Shown here in pieces: positions 46,024-55,247 of a stretch of DNA of 64,000 nt. Position 1 is the first letter of the stretch, and each line of letters opens with the position of its first letter. The position numbers were made by a program, and so were the translations under genes. The notes under the pieces are model-generated. The model did not search any database. It saw only the letters and a list, made by a program, of their open reading frames with translations, and was not told the DNA's origin. Source of the DNA: Haloferula luteola. Its GTDB lineage: Bacteria; Verrucomicrobiota; Verrucomicrobiia; Verrucomicrobiales; Akkermansiaceae. The stretch is taken from assembly GCF_014201715.1 (NCBI RefSeq), contig NZ_JACHFD010000008.1:62001-126000 (forward strand). Reading direction: 5' to 3'.

Positions 46024-47457
46024 TCAGCTGATGAGCTCCGGCCAGTCTTCCGTGTGGAAGAACTCACCTTCCGGCTTGTCGAGGCGCTCGTAGGTGTGAG
46101 CACCAAAGAAGTCGCGCTGGGCTTGCAGCAGGTTTGCTGGCAGGCGCTCGGCACGGTAGCTGTCGTAGTAGGCCAGGGAGCCGGCGAACGACGGCACCGG
46201 AATGCCATTGAGGCAGGCCAGAGCGACGACTTTGCGCCAGTTCTGTTGGGCGTCGGTGAGGACTTGGGTGAAGAACGGTGCCAACATCAGGTTGGTGGGC
46301 TTCTCGTCGCCTTCGTAGGCTTCGGTGATGCGGTTGAGGAACTTTGCACGGATGATGCAGCCGCCGCGCCAGATGCGGGCGATCGCACCGAGGTCCAGAT
46401 CCCAGCCTTTGTCTTTGCCAACCGCAGTGATGAGGTCGAGGCCCTGGGCATAGGACACGATCTTCGAAGCGTAGAGTGCGTCCCGCACCATGCCAACGAG
46501 CTCTTCCTTGGTCAAATCGCCGAGCGAGAACTCGGTGTTGGAGGGGCCGCTGAGGATCTGGGAAGCGGCGAGGCGTTGGTCGCGCATCGAGGAAAGAATG
46601 CGGGCTTCCACCGAGGAGGCGATGGTCGAAAGCGGAACGGATTGTTCGACGGCACCCATCACGGTCCAGCGGCCAGTGCCTTTTTGGCCGGCCTTGTCGA
46701 CGATCAGGTCGACGATGGCTTTTCCGGTTTCGGGATCCTTCTGCTTGAAGATGTTCGCCGTGATTTCGATCAGGAAGGACTCCAAATCGCCGGCATTCCA
46801 GTCGGCGAAGATGTCGGCGAGCTCTTCATTGGAGAAGCCAGCCGCTTTGAAAATGTTGTAGGCTTCGCAGATCAGCTGCATGTCGCCGTACTCGATGCCG
46901 TTGTGGACCATCTTGACGAAGTGGCCTGCGCCACCGGGGCCGATGTGGGTCACGCAAGGCACGCCGTCGACTTTAGCGGCGATGCTTTCGAAGATGGGCT
47001 TCATCACTTCCCAGGTGCTGGCAGGTCCGCCGGGCATGATGGATGGGCCCTTGCGAGCGCCTTCTTCGCCACCAGAAACGCCGGCGCCGATGAAACGAAG
47101 GCCTTCCTTGGTGCACCATTCGTCGCGGCGCTCGGTATCGGTGTAGAGAGAATTGCCGCCGTCGATGATGATGTCGTCCTTGTCGAGAAGTGGGATCAGG
47201 GACTCGATCACCGCGTCCACAGGGCCACCCGCCTTGACCATGATCATGATCTTGCGGGGTGTTGCCAGGGATTGTACGAACTCCTCAAGGGTCTGCGTCC
47301 CAACGATTTTCTTGTCGGGATGCTCGGCGACGAATGCGTCGGTGACGGAGGTCGTGCGGTTGTAAACGGAGACCTGGAATCCACGGGATTCCACGTTCAG
47401 GACGAGGTTCTGGCCCATGACGGCCAGGCCGATGAGGCCGAAGTCACTGTTGCTCAT
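46024..47457 (-). CDS. gnd: 6-phosphogluconate dehydrogenase, decarboxylating
   Basis: A 477-residue enzyme of full length. It has the N-terminal NADP Rossmann motif FGLIGLAVMGQNLVLNVESRG, then IIDGGNSLYTDTERR, the catalytic region VSGGEEGARKGPSIMPGG, HFVKMVHNGIEYGDMQLICEAY with the catalytic Lys, and the C-terminal RDFFGAHTYERLD. It converts 6-phosphogluconate to ribulose 5-phosphate, CO2 and NADPH in the oxidative pentose phosphate pathway. It is monocistronic, with a shared terminator. A plus-strand open frame covers the whole gene but is antisense. Confidence 0.97.
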   Translation of the reverse strand: MSNSDFGLIGLAVMGQNLVLNVESRGFQVSVYNRTTSVTDAFVAEHPDKKIVGTQTLEEFVQSLATPRKIMIMVKAGGPVDAVIESLIPLLDKDDIIIDGGNSLYTDTERRDEWCTKEGLRFIGAGVSGGEEGARKGPSIMPGGPASTWEVMKPIFESIAAKVDGVPCVTHIGPGGAGHFVKMVHNGIEYGDMQLICEAYNIFKAAGFSNEELADIFADWNAGDLESFLIEITANIFKQKDPETGKAIVDLIVDKAGQKGTGRWTVMGAVEQSVPLSTIASSVEARILSSMRDQRLAASQILSGPSNTEFSLGDLTKEELVGMVRDALYASKIVSYAQGLDLITAVGKDKGWDLDLGAIARIWRGGCIIRAKFLNRITEAYEGDEKPTNLMLAPFFTQVLTDAQQNWRKVVALACLNGIPVPSFAGSLAYYDSYRAERLPANLLQAQRDFFGAHTYERLDKPEGEFFHTEDWPELIS

Positions 47458-47559
47458 GTTGGTGGAGGCTCAGGTGAGGAGCAGGGACCCTGTAAGGAAG
47501 GCGAAAGGTTCACGCAACCCCTAGTTGCCATACAGGTATGCATTCCCCACAGTCGGGCT

Positions 47560-48147
47560 GTGAATCTCCCTAATGCGATCACCTCTTCACGCTTGGTCCT
47601 GACCGCGGTTTTTGTTGCCGCGATGAGCTTTCCGGGCTTTCCGGGGTATTTGACGGCACTGATCGCATTTTCGGTGGCCGCGGCGACGGATTGGCTGGAT
47701 GGCTATTTGGCGCGGAAGCTGAATTTGGTCACTCCGCTCGGGAAGTTGCTGGATCCGCTGGCGGACAAGATTCTGGTGTGTTCGGCATTTGTGTTCATGT
47801 CGAAGCTCGGCCACGCACCCGTATGGGTGACGGCGGTGATCATCGGCCGGGAGTTTCTGGTGACGGGGCTCCGGCAAATCGCGGTGGAAGCCGGGCAGGT
47901 GCTGGCGGCGGACCGATTGGGGAAATGGAAGACGACTTTCCAACTGACTTTTGTGATCACGGCATTGGTGTGGGAGTCGTTTTCGCAGATGGAAGTTCGC
48001 GGCATGGTGGCGGAGGGCCTTTGGAAGTTGGCCGATCCTCGGGGATGGCTGATGCCCGTAGCGCTGTGGATTTCTTTGGCGCTGACGGTCATTTCCGGCG
48101 CGAACTACGTTTGGAATGCGCGAGGTTTGTTGAAAGGCAAAGCCTGA
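47560..48147 (+). CDS. pgsA: CDP-diacylglycerol-glycerol-3-phosphate 3-phosphatidyltransferase
   Basis: A 195-residue integral membrane enzyme that makes phosphatidylglycerol-phosphate. The CDP-alcohol phosphotransferase motif is complete: DWLDGYLARKLNLVTPLGKLLDPLADK is the D-G-AR-G-D-D set near residues 42-66. GREFLVTGLRQIAVEAG and LGKWKTTFQLTF are also PgsA-like. No ATG fits. The GTG at 47560 gives NLPNAITSSRLVL, the standard PgsA N-terminus. The frame stays open upstream to 46006, but that lies opposite gnd. Confidence 0.93.
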   Translation: MNLPNAITSSRLVLTAVFVAAMSFPGFPGYLTALIAFSVAAATDWLDGYLARKLNLVTPLGKLLDPLADKILVCSAFVFMSKLGHAPVWVTAVIIGREFLVTGLRQIAVEAGQVLAADRLGKWKTTFQLTFVITALVWESFSQMEVRGMVAEGLWKLADPRGWLMPVALWISLALTVISGANYVWNARGLLKGKA

Positions 48148-48158
48148 AGGGGAGGGGG

Positions 48159-48944
48159 TTACGGGCTGGTGGCCGGCATGGCGGGAGCGGGATCCATGCG
48201 ATTGCGGAGGGATGCTGGGAGTTCGGTGAGTTCTTGGGTTTCGCGGAAAAGGGTCACTCCCTTGGACTCCCGCAGCGTGTCTTCCTTGAGGATGCCACAG
48301 CCCGGTGCGAACCAATAGGTGCGCTGTAGGGAGATCTCTTGATCCTGCCCCAGCATTTGGAGGCGCACGGCCTGGGTGAAGGTCCCGGCGGGCACCGTCA
48401 GCGTTTCGCGGCCAATGGCGCGAGTGGAGCGCCACAGGCTCTCGTCGTCGGCGAAGACCGTGACGGGGCTGCCTTCCCCGCCATGGAGTCCGGCGTTGAA
48501 GAAAGGAACGGGCTTTTCCAGTAGCACGGGCTGAAGGGTTTCCCCGTTCGGGCCGCGACGGCCCTGCCCGGCAATGAGGATTCGGTCGTCGGTGATGTGG
48601 ACCAGTTCTCGGACGATGGGAGAGGTGCCCGATTGAACTTCGAAAGCCTGGAAGGAATCATCTCCAACACTGATTTCGCCGATATAGGTGCGGGTGCGCT
48701 CGAATTCGGCTCGCACGGGTTGGCCTGTGCGAGCGTCCTTGGGGTTGAGAACCGTGACGTGGTATTTCCAAACATCGCCGATTTGAGGTGCCAGTAACGG
48801 CAGGTCGGCTTGGTAGAGCGGATCCTGACGAAGGTCCGCGGTATCGGATGGGGGCGAATCCGCGGCGATTTCGGTCGCCTTTTTGCATTGGCAAAGACTG
48901 ATCGAAAAGGCGGCGGCAACGGGAATGAGGATGGCGTTTTTCAT
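48159..48944 (-). CDS. Exported hypothetical lipoprotein-like protein
   Basis: A 261-residue protein with an N-terminal hydrophobic stretch ending in SISLCQCKKA, a possible but imperfect lipobox. The body is beta-rich with IGDVWKYHVTVLNPKDA, GRETLTVPAGTFTQAVRLQM and TYWFAPGCGILKEDTL. This arrangement (a 'text-like' reporter fold with GTF/ERTYWFAPGVG blocks) is frequent in exported proteins of unknown function. I assign no role. It is last in the TPM operon and overlaps the preceding gene by 4 bp (ATGA). Confidence 0.7.
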   Translation of the reverse strand: MKNAILIPVAAAFSISLCQCKKATEIAADSPPSDTADLRQDPLYQADLPLLAPQIGDVWKYHVTVLNPKDARTGQPVRAEFERTRTYIGEISVGDDSFQAFEVQSGTSPIVRELVHITDDRILIAGQGRRGPNGETLQPVLLEKPVPFFNAGLHGGEGSPVTVFADDESLWRSTRAIGRETLTVPAGTFTQAVRLQMLGQDQEISLQRTYWFAPGCGILKEDTLRESKGVTLFRETQELTELPASLRNRMDPAPAMPATSP

Positions 48945-49738
48945 GGGGGAGAGGTTCGAGAGGCTTTGGGCTTGGCGGAGAAAGCTGAAGCGCCGTGGGG
49001 TGCGCCGAGGCGGGATTCGCAGATGAGCCCCGGAAAGCGCAGCGGGCCGCTGAGTTTGAGCCATCGGATCGCTCGCCAGAGGGCCGCGCAGATCGCCGCC
49101 AGTAAGGCGATCAGAGCCAGGGCAAAGGCGGCGAATAGAGGAAGTTTCTTAGCGAGGAATAAGAGGTTTTCCTTGGCCGAAAAAGGGACGCGCTTCTCGA
49201 CTTCGACAATCTTTCCTCCGCGCGACTGCCCCTGGAGGAGGCGGATTTCATTGGCCAGGGTATCGACGGCGTCGACCACGGCCATTTCCGGATCGATGGC
49301 GCGGCTGCCCTGTTGGCGTGCTTTGAGGGCGATGGCGTCGAGGAAGTCCGAAGGGATGGTGTTGCGGATTCTTCCAGTGATCGCGATCCATGGAGATTGT
49401 GGCTGCCCATGGAGGTAGAGAATCACGGCACGGCCATCGGAATCTCCCCAGCGATTGGCGAGTTCAGTGGCGACCTCCACCGGATCGTTTTGCAAGCTGG
49501 CAGGGAGGAGAACGACCACCATATCGAGCACGCCGGTATCGCGGAGTTTGCGGAGGTTTTCCGCGAGCCGGGTCCGAGCTGGTGCCCCTAGCAGCCCCGC
49601 GGGATCATAGATGCTTTCAGCGGGGCGTTGGTCAGGGAAATTCGGTGGGGACGCGTCGGCTGCCTCCCCTGCTGTCACCATTCCGATGAAGAGGGCTAGG
49701 CTGAGGGCGCAGAACCGGAGGGCAATCGATGAAACCAA
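48941..49738 (-). CDS. TPM-domain (YgcG-like) membrane protein
   Basis: About 265 residues. After a signal-like stretch (FCALSLALFIGMVTAG) comes a TPM domain: RPAESIYDPAGLLGAPARTRLAENLRKL, VVVLLPASLQNDPVEVATELANRWGDSDGRAVILYL, IPSDFLDAIALKARQQG. A C-terminal membrane helix follows (LFAAFALALIALLAAICAAL). TPM (TPM_phosphatase) domains face the thylakoid lumen or periplasm and have been linked to photosystem repair and to phosphatase activity. I place the start at a TTG at 49738 because no ATG lies near. This is uncertain. It follows the zinc-ribbon TPM gene by about 80 bp. Confidence 0.75.
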   Translation of the reverse strand: MVSSIALRFCALSLALFIGMVTAGEAADASPPNFPDQRPAESIYDPAGLLGAPARTRLAENLRKLRDTGVLDMVVVLLPASLQNDPVEVATELANRWGDSDGRAVILYLHGQPQSPWIAITGRIRNTIPSDFLDAIALKARQQGSRAIDPEMAVVDAVDTLANEIRLLQGQSRGGKIVEVEKRVPFSAKENLLFLAKKLPLFAAFALALIALLAAICAALWRAIRWLKLSGPLRFPGLICESRLGAPHGASAFSAKPKASRTSPP

Positions 49739-49818
49739 AGGGGGGAGCACTTGTTGGAGATTTCGAGCTGCGAGGAGGGAGCGGTGGATGGATTCAGATG
49801 GGCGGTGAAGGTGCCCAC

Positions 49819-50523
49819 TCAAGGGGGAGGGCCGGCGGTGTTTTTTGAGCGGCGTGCCGATCTGGAACTCAGGCGTTTTTGCGTTTTGAGCCAGGCTTCC
49901 TGAAGGCACGTTCGGCAGTCGCGAGTGAAGCCGACGACGGCGTGGGCCAGCGATTTTTGATTCGAAAGGTTCTCGACGCGAGTGAGGAGGGTCTGCCAAT
50001 CGCGGGCATCCAGCCAAGCCTCAGCAGAGTAGCCGGGAGCCAGCGCCCATTCACCAGAAGTGGAGGCGACCAGAAGGATCGTCCAAGAACGCCTCGCCTC
50101 GGCGTGGGAGTCGGCGCAGGGTGATGCGTTGAGCAGCCAGAACGCAAATACCCGCAGGGAGGTGTTTGGAGGAAGATCAACTGAGACGAATGCGAGGGCG
50201 AATTGCGGGAATTTGCGCTCGAAGGCGGTGATGGCGGAATCGATTTTTTGATACTCGGAACGCGTCAGGCGATGCGTGTGGTCAGAAATCCTCTCCAATG
50301 CGGGCGCTTGAAAGGGGAACCAACGAAGGGAGTCCGAACCTGTGAACTGGCAGGAGGGGCACTGGAAGTCTTCAAAACCATCGAGGCGGTGGCCACAGGC
50401 GGGGCAGAAGCAGGCTGACACGCGAATCCGTCGTGCTTTGAAGAAACGCTCTCTTTCGGGATGGGGGTGTCGGAGGGCCACGGCTAAGGAAGGATCGTTC
50501 GGAAGACCCCTCCTCCATAGCAT
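49819..50523 (-). CDS. Zinc-ribbon TPM-domain protein
   Basis: A protein of 234 residues if it starts at the ATG at 50523. A zinc ribbon (FCPACGHRLDGFEDFQCPSCQF) is followed by a TPM-like domain: HRLTRSEYQKIDSAITAFERKFPQFALAFVSVDL, AFWLLNASPC, WTILLVASTSGEWALAPGYSAEAWL. A GTG at 50421, directly before the ribbon, is an equally good start. A longer frame begins with TTG at 50622. The protein lacks a signal peptide and is probably cytoplasmic. It is first in a three-gene operon with a membrane TPM protein and an exported hypothetical protein. Confidence 0.7.
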   Translation of the reverse strand: MLWRRGLPNDPSLAVALRHPHPERERFFKARRIRVSACFCPACGHRLDGFEDFQCPSCQFTGSDSLRWFPFQAPALERISDHTHRLTRSEYQKIDSAITAFERKFPQFALAFVSVDLPPNTSLRVFAFWLLNASPCADSHAEARRSWTILLVASTSGEWALAPGYSAEAWLDARDWQTLLTRVENLSNQKSLAHAVVGFTRDCRTCLQEAWLKTQKRLSSRSARRSKNTAGPPP

Positions 50524-50776
50524 TTCGTGGGGGGAAATAGCCACCACCGACCTCCTGGGGTGGGTGCCTTCATGGAGGCGATCGGGGAGAAAAAGGGGGG
50601 AGTGGGAAAAGACTTCTATCAAATGCTACCGAATAGCAAGCGTTTCAGTTCTCTAAAGAATTTTCATTGACCGTTGAGAGTCAGGGGATTCATATGGCGT
50701 CCGTCTGTTTGGTGAGGTCTTCGCGAGCACTTGGGATTCGCGGGATCGATTCCACCAAGCATTCTCCCCCACCCCC

Positions 50777-51247
50777 ATGAAAACGAAAGCAGCCCTCTTG
50801 GGCCTAGTTGGTGCGCTGGTGCTTCCTGCCGGCGCGTTCTCGCTGGATTTCGCCAGCAACGTTGGAGATACCCTCCCGCCGGACCTCACCGTCTCGGTTC
50901 CGGGTTATGGCGATGTTCAGTTCGTTGCCGGTTATGGCACCGTCCTGGAGGTTGGCACGACCTTGGGTACTTCCGCGCTGCAGCTGGACGCCGGCGAATT
51001 TGTCACGGTGAGCTTTCTTGGCTCCACCGCGACCGATGTCTCGTTCAATCTCGCGGGTTTGAGCCCAGGTGAGGCCTACCCGACCATTCTGCAAACCGGA
51101 GCGAACACCTATCTCGTGAGTTCTCAGACGGGAACAAACGGTGCGGGAATCGCTTCCATGACTTTCAACGCCACCGTTCCCGAGCCGAGTTCCGCTTTGC
51201 TTGGGATGCTGGGTGGATTGGGTCTCTTGGTCCGTCGTCGACGTTAA
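50777..51247 (+). CDS. Small PEP-CTERM protein
   Basis: A 156-residue exported protein with signal peptide MKTKAALLGLVGALVLPAGAF. The short beta-rich body has LTVSVPGYGDVQFVAGYGTVLEVG and FLGSTATDVSFNLAGLSPG. The tail VPEPSSALLGMLGGLGLLVRRRR is a PEP-CTERM signal. No enzyme motif is visible. It is likely a surface or matrix protein. It is divergent from the TPM operon and ends in its own terminator. Confidence 0.85.
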   Translation: MKTKAALLGLVGALVLPAGAFSLDFASNVGDTLPPDLTVSVPGYGDVQFVAGYGTVLEVGTTLGTSALQLDAGEFVTVSFLGSTATDVSFNLAGLSPGEAYPTILQTGANTYLVSSQTGTNGAGIASMTFNATVPEPSSALLGMLGGLGLLVRRRR

Positions 51248-51279
51248 TCCACGTCGCATCATTGGTTGAACGCGTCCTC

Positions 51280-51323
51280 ACCCGGAGCTTTGGAGTTATC
51301 GCCGAAGCTTCGGGTGTTTTTTT
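51280..51323 (+). terminator. Intrinsic terminator after the small PEP-CTERM gene
   Basis: Arms 51280-51290 and 51305-51315 pair over 11 positions with one G-T pair, followed by GTTTTTTT (51316-51323). Confidence 0.85.
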
Positions 51324-51383
51324 GAGAAGGGGCGCCGTTTGAAGGTTCTCGGAAATCGAGATCGGGCCGGGGTTGCGAAGGGG

Positions 51384-52544
51384 ATGTTCACAGGCTTAGC
51401 GTCCGGCATCGAACTTTGGATCCACAATGCCCGATTGGTTTCGCCGGGATTCGAATGCGAAGCGGGGGGCCTCCTGATCAAGGACGGGCGGATCGTCGCG
51501 TGCGGAGAAAATCGACCCACGGGCTTTTCCGGCCGTGAGTGGGACCTTGATGGGAGAACCGTGGTGCCGGGGTTCATCGACCTTCATGCCCACGGTGCTG
51601 ATGGATCGGATGTGGCCGATGCGGACGTCGAGGCGATTCGCCACATCGCCCGCCGCAAGCTGGAGGAGGGCGTGACCACTTGGTTGCCCACCACTCTGAC
51701 GCTGCCACGGGAGCAACTGTGTCGTATCGCTGCGGCCGTGGCGGCCTACCGCGATCAACCCGATTTCACTCGCTGTCCGGGTCTTCACGTCGAAGGACCC
51801 TTTCTATCACGGGAGAAAGTGGGGGCTCAGAATCCCCAATGGGTTCGGGACCCCGACCGGGACGAGTTGGAAGCTCTGCGGAAAATTTGCCCAGTGAGCA
51901 TCCTTTCCCTCGCTCCGGAACTGCCGGGTGCTTTGGAATTGATTCGTTGGGCGTCTGCTCAGGGGATCGTTTGCTCCGCAGCGCATACGGCAGCGAGTTT
52001 TGCGGAAACGACAGCGGCTCGAGAGGTGGGTCTTCGGCATCTCACCCATTTTGGCAATGCCATGACGCCTCTTCATCATCGAGAGATTGGAGTCGTGGGG
52101 GCGGGACTGATGGATGATCAGTTGAACCTCGAATTGATTGCTGACGGCATCCACTTGAGTCCGGAGATGCTCAAGTTGGTGATCCATTTGGTGGGAGTGG
52201 AGCGGTTGATGTTGGTGACCGATTCGATGGCGGGATCGTGGTTGGATCGGGGGGAGGCGATGCTCGGCGGGCTTGAGGTCGTGCTGGACGGGCGTGTCGC
52301 GAGGTTGAAAGAAAATGGCGCCTTGGCGGGCTCGATCTTGAAATACCACGAAGGTGTTCGGTTCCTTCATGCTTTGCTGCAGAAGCCATGGCACACATGG
52401 GTGGCGATGACGTCATGGAACCAAGCCCGTTCGCTGGGTTGGGAGGGCTTGGGGAAGCTGGAGCCGGGATTCCATGCGGATTTGGCGATTCTCAACGACG
52501 ATTTTTCTGTCTGGAAGTCGCTGGTGGGCGGCGAAGTGAGGTGA
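51384..52544 (+). CDS. nagA: N-acetylglucosamine-6-phosphate deacetylase
   Basis: A 386-residue amidohydrolase. The metal site shows PGFIDLHAHGADG, the metal Glu in LHVEGPFLSREKVGAQNP, His in CSAAHTAAS, THFGNAMTPLHHR and the catalytic Asp in VTDSMAGSW (most members have VTDA). It deacetylates GlcNAc-6-phosphate in cell-wall recycling and chitin or amino-sugar use. The ATG at 51384 has AAGGGG just before it. A TTG at 51339 would add 15 residues. No nagB lies beside it. It is 58 bp upstream of trpE. Confidence 0.93.
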   Translation: MFTGLASGIELWIHNARLVSPGFECEAGGLLIKDGRIVACGENRPTGFSGREWDLDGRTVVPGFIDLHAHGADGSDVADADVEAIRHIARRKLEEGVTTWLPTTLTLPREQLCRIAAAVAAYRDQPDFTRCPGLHVEGPFLSREKVGAQNPQWVRDPDRDELEALRKICPVSILSLAPELPGALELIRWASAQGIVCSAAHTAASFAETTAAREVGLRHLTHFGNAMTPLHHREIGVVGAGLMDDQLNLELIADGIHLSPEMLKLVIHLVGVERLMLVTDSMAGSWLDRGEAMLGGLEVVLDGRVARLKENGALAGSILKYHEGVRFLHALLQKPWHTWVAMTSWNQARSLGWEGLGKLEPGFHADLAILNDDFSVWKSLVGGEVR

Positions 52545-52602
52545 AGTTCTTTATCGTCGGAGGCTTGCACCCGGCCGCTTCCCGGCCACACTCCGCCGCG
52601 AA

Positions 52603-54099
52603 GTGAATCGTATTCCGATCGAGCCGTCGTTCGAGGAATTCGCCCAACTGGCCGGCCGGGGCAATGTTGTCCCCGTTTTTACCCAGTTGGCTGCGGATTT
52701 CGAAACGCCGCTGTCCGCGTATCTCAAGGTGCGCGATGGACGGCATTCGTTCCTTTTGGAAAGTGCTGAAAGCACGGATAAAAGTGGGCGATGGTCGATC
52801 TTGGGCAGCGGCCCCCGTCGGGTCATTGAGGCGCGGGGCAAGGAGATCACGATTCGAGAAGGGGATCGGCAATCCACGGAAACTGTGGAGGACGATGTTC
52901 TGGCCGCTTTGCAGCGGCATATGGAACCCTATCGCCCCGTTCTGCATGGAAGCCTGCCCCCGTTCTGCGGAGGGTTGGTCGGGTATCTCGCCTACGATGC
53001 GGTGCGCCAGTTTGAGCCGACGGTGTGCCACACGCCTCCTGATGCTCTCGGGATTCCCGATGCCGTGTTTGTGCTCGCGGACACGTTGATTGTTTTTGAC
53101 CAAAAGCTGCATCGCATCTTGGTGATCGCGAATGCCCTTTTGGATGAGCACGAAGACCCCGAAGCCGCCTATGTGGCAGCACGGGAGAAGATTGCTGCGA
53201 TGGTCGAGATGCTCGCCCGGCCGCTTCATGTCCCCGCTTTGAATGGCCTCGCTCAAGTGGCACCGGTCGATGCCGAAAGCAACACGACCCAAGCGGAATA
53301 TGAAGACATGGTGCGGCGTGGGAAGGAGTATGTCGCGGCAGGCGATGTGTTCCAATTCGTCCCCAGTCAGCGATTCAAGACGCCTTTCGGGCGCTCGCCG
53401 GTCGATCTCTACCGAGCCCTGCGGCATGTGAACCCATCTCCTTACATGTTCGTACTGGAGTTGGACGATTTCGCCTTGGTCGGCAGCTCGCCTGAAGTCC
53501 ATGTTCGGTCGGTGGCCGGTAGAATCGATATCCGACCGATCGCCGGGACGCGATGGAGAGGCAAGACGGTGCAAGAAGACGACGCATTGGCCGCGGACTT
53601 GTTGGCGGATCCCAAGGAGCGGGCGGAGCACCTGATGTTGGTCGACTTGGCCCGCAACGATGTCGGCCGGATCGCGCGACATGGTAGTGTCAAAGTCGAC
53701 GATTTCATGATCATCGAGCGCTACAGCCACGTGATGCACATCGTCTCGAACGTGACGGGGGCCTTGTCTCCTGAGCACAGTGCCTACGATGTGTTGCGTG
53801 CGACTTTTCCAGCGGGAACCGTGTCGGGGGCACCGAAGATTCGGGCGATGCAGATCCTCGATGAACTCGAGAAGAACAAGCGTTGTGCCTATGCGGGTGC
53901 TGTCGGTTGGTTCGGCTTTGATGGCTCCCTTGATTCCTGCATCACGCTGCGGACTTGCCTGCTCAAAGACGGACAGGCCTATGTCCAGGCAGGGGCAGGG
54001 GTGGTGGCCGACTCGGATCCGACGTACGAATACAACGAAACCGTGAACAAGGCGAAGGGGACGCTACGGGCCATTGCCCTGGCTCAGACCCTGGAGTGA
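52603..54099 (+). CDS. trpE: Anthranilate synthase component I
   Basis: A 498-residue chorismate-using enzyme. The N-terminal regulatory block SFLLESAE carries the LLES motif that binds tryptophan for feedback inhibition, favouring TrpE over PabB. The catalytic domain has VFQFVPSQRF, RPIAGTRWRGKT, AEHLMLVDLARNDVGRIA, PAGTVSGAPKIRAMQI and AGAGVVADSDP. The start is GTG at 52603, and no ATG fits. With the glutaminase 20 bp downstream, it converts chorismate and glutamine to anthranilate. No other trp genes follow. Confidence 0.95.
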   Translation: MNRIPIEPSFEEFAQLAGRGNVVPVFTQLAADFETPLSAYLKVRDGRHSFLLESAESTDKSGRWSILGSGPRRVIEARGKEITIREGDRQSTETVEDDVLAALQRHMEPYRPVLHGSLPPFCGGLVGYLAYDAVRQFEPTVCHTPPDALGIPDAVFVLADTLIVFDQKLHRILVIANALLDEHEDPEAAYVAAREKIAAMVEMLARPLHVPALNGLAQVAPVDAESNTTQAEYEDMVRRGKEYVAAGDVFQFVPSQRFKTPFGRSPVDLYRALRHVNPSPYMFVLELDDFALVGSSPEVHVRSVAGRIDIRPIAGTRWRGKTVQEDDALAADLLADPKERAEHLMLVDLARNDVGRIARHGSVKVDDFMIIERYSHVMHIVSNVTGALSPEHSAYDVLRATFPAGTVSGAPKIRAMQILDELEKNKRCAYAGAVGWFGFDGSLDSCITLRTCLLKDGQAYVQAGAGVVADSDPTYEYNETVNKAKGTLRAIALAQTLE

Positions 54100-54119
54100 A
54101 CCTCGAACCGTGAACGACG

Positions 54120-54686
54120 ATGCTATTGGTCATCGATAACTACGATTCCTTCACCTACAACCTCGTCCAGTATTTCGGCGAACTCGGGGTGGAGATGAAA
54201 ATTATCCGCAACGACGACGCCTCCGTGGACGAGATCCGTGAGATGAAGCCTACCCGGATTTGCATTTCTCCCGGACCTTGCACTCCGAATGAAGCCGGGG
54301 TCTCGCTCGACGTGATTCGCGAGTTCGGCCAAGAGCTGCCGATCCTTGGAGTGTGTCTGGGTCACCAGTCGATCGGTCAGGTCTACGGCGGCGATGTGAT
54401 TCGGGCCGAACGCTTGATGCATGGAAAGACTTCGCCGATCCTCCACGAGGGCAAAAGTGTCTTTGCGGGGCTTCCGAGTCCATTCGAAGCGACTCGATAC
54501 CACTCTCTCATCGTGAAGAGGGAGACGCTGCCGGACTGTTTGGAAATCACCGCCTGGACAGCAGAGGGTGAAATCATGGGGCTACGGCACAAACAGTTGC
54601 CCGTCCATGGAGTGCAATTTCATCCGGAATCGATTCTGACTGAGCATGGCAAAACCATGCTTCAGAACTTCCTCGAGTTCTCCTGA
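54120..54686 (+). CDS. trpG: Anthranilate synthase component II (glutamine amidotransferase)
   Basis: A 188-residue class I glutamine amidotransferase. The triad is C79 in [11 protein letters not shown], with H168 and E170 in [32 protein letters not shown] is the standard TrpG/PabA N-terminus. It lies 20 bp after trpE, so the pair is an operon. The same protein may also serve 4-amino-4-deoxychorismate synthase, as in other bacteria with one copy. Confidence 0.95.
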   Translation: MLLVIDNYDSFTYNLVQYFGELGVEMKIIRNDDASVDEIREMKPTRICISPGPCTPNEAGVSLDVIREFGQELPILGVCLGHQSIGQVYGGDVIRAERLMHGKTSPILHEGKSVFAGLPSPFEATRYHSLIVKRETLPDCLEITAWTAEGEIMGLRHKQLPVHGVQFHPESILTEHGKTMLQNFLEFS

Positions 54687-54706
54687 GTGGGGACGCTTTC
54701 TCTGGC

Positions 54707-55180
54707 CTACTCTTTGGGGAGCTCCCCAAGGGTGGCCAGGTCTTCGTCTTTCTCTGCCAACTGGCGGAGCTGACTGTTCATCTGGAAAGCCCGTTGCAGG
54801 TGCGAGCGCGCCGGACCTTTTTCGCCGAGCACGGCGTGGTAGCAGGCGATGTTGTAGTGAAAAAGTGGATCCTTGATGAGGGAGGTGGGACCGGTCATGA
54901 GCCAATTGCGAGCGGCGGCGGTGTCGCCCGTTTCATGGAGGCAGTAGGCTGCGTGGATGAAAAATCGAGGCTCTCCAGGTTCGCGGAGACACAGCAGGCG
55001 ACCCGTGTCGGCCCCGGCGTTCCAATGGCCGGCTTTCATCTCGGCCACGAGCTTCAATTCGAGGGCTTGGCGCCGCATTCGTTGTCGCGCGTCGAGCAGG
55101 GACAGTTCCCGGAGTGCCTCCTCGGGAGACCCGAGTTCCAGCCATCCGAGGGCGGAGGTCAGGGTGCTGACGAAGTCCAT
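54707..55180 (-). CDS. TPR-like helical repeat protein
   Basis: A 157-residue all-helical protein with TPR-like repeats: LGWLELGSPEEALRELSLLDARQRM, HAAYCLHETGDTAAARNWLM, and YNIACYHAVLGEKGPARSHLQRAFQMN. There is no signal peptide. Such small repeat proteins are protein-interaction modules, and no partner can be named. The ATG at 55180 is chosen over upstream possibilities that would overlap truA. It is 67 bp downstream of truA on the same strand. Confidence 0.75.
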   Translation of the reverse strand: MDFVSTLTSALGWLELGSPEEALRELSLLDARQRMRRQALELKLVAEMKAGHWNAGADTGRLLCLREPGEPRFFIHAAYCLHETGDTAAARNWLMTGPTSLIKDPLFHYNIACYHAVLGEKGPARSHLQRAFQMNSQLRQLAEKDEDLATLGELPKE

Positions 55181-55247
55181 CCCTACCAGTTTAAGAGAAG
55201 TCGCAAGCGGGAGCAAACCCTCGTTTGGGGTCCGCGATCGATGCCAT

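Noticed and set aside
46006-47559. Plus-strand frame of over 500 codons preceding pgsA
   Set aside because: It is the antisense of gnd over its whole length. High G+C keeps such frames open by chance.
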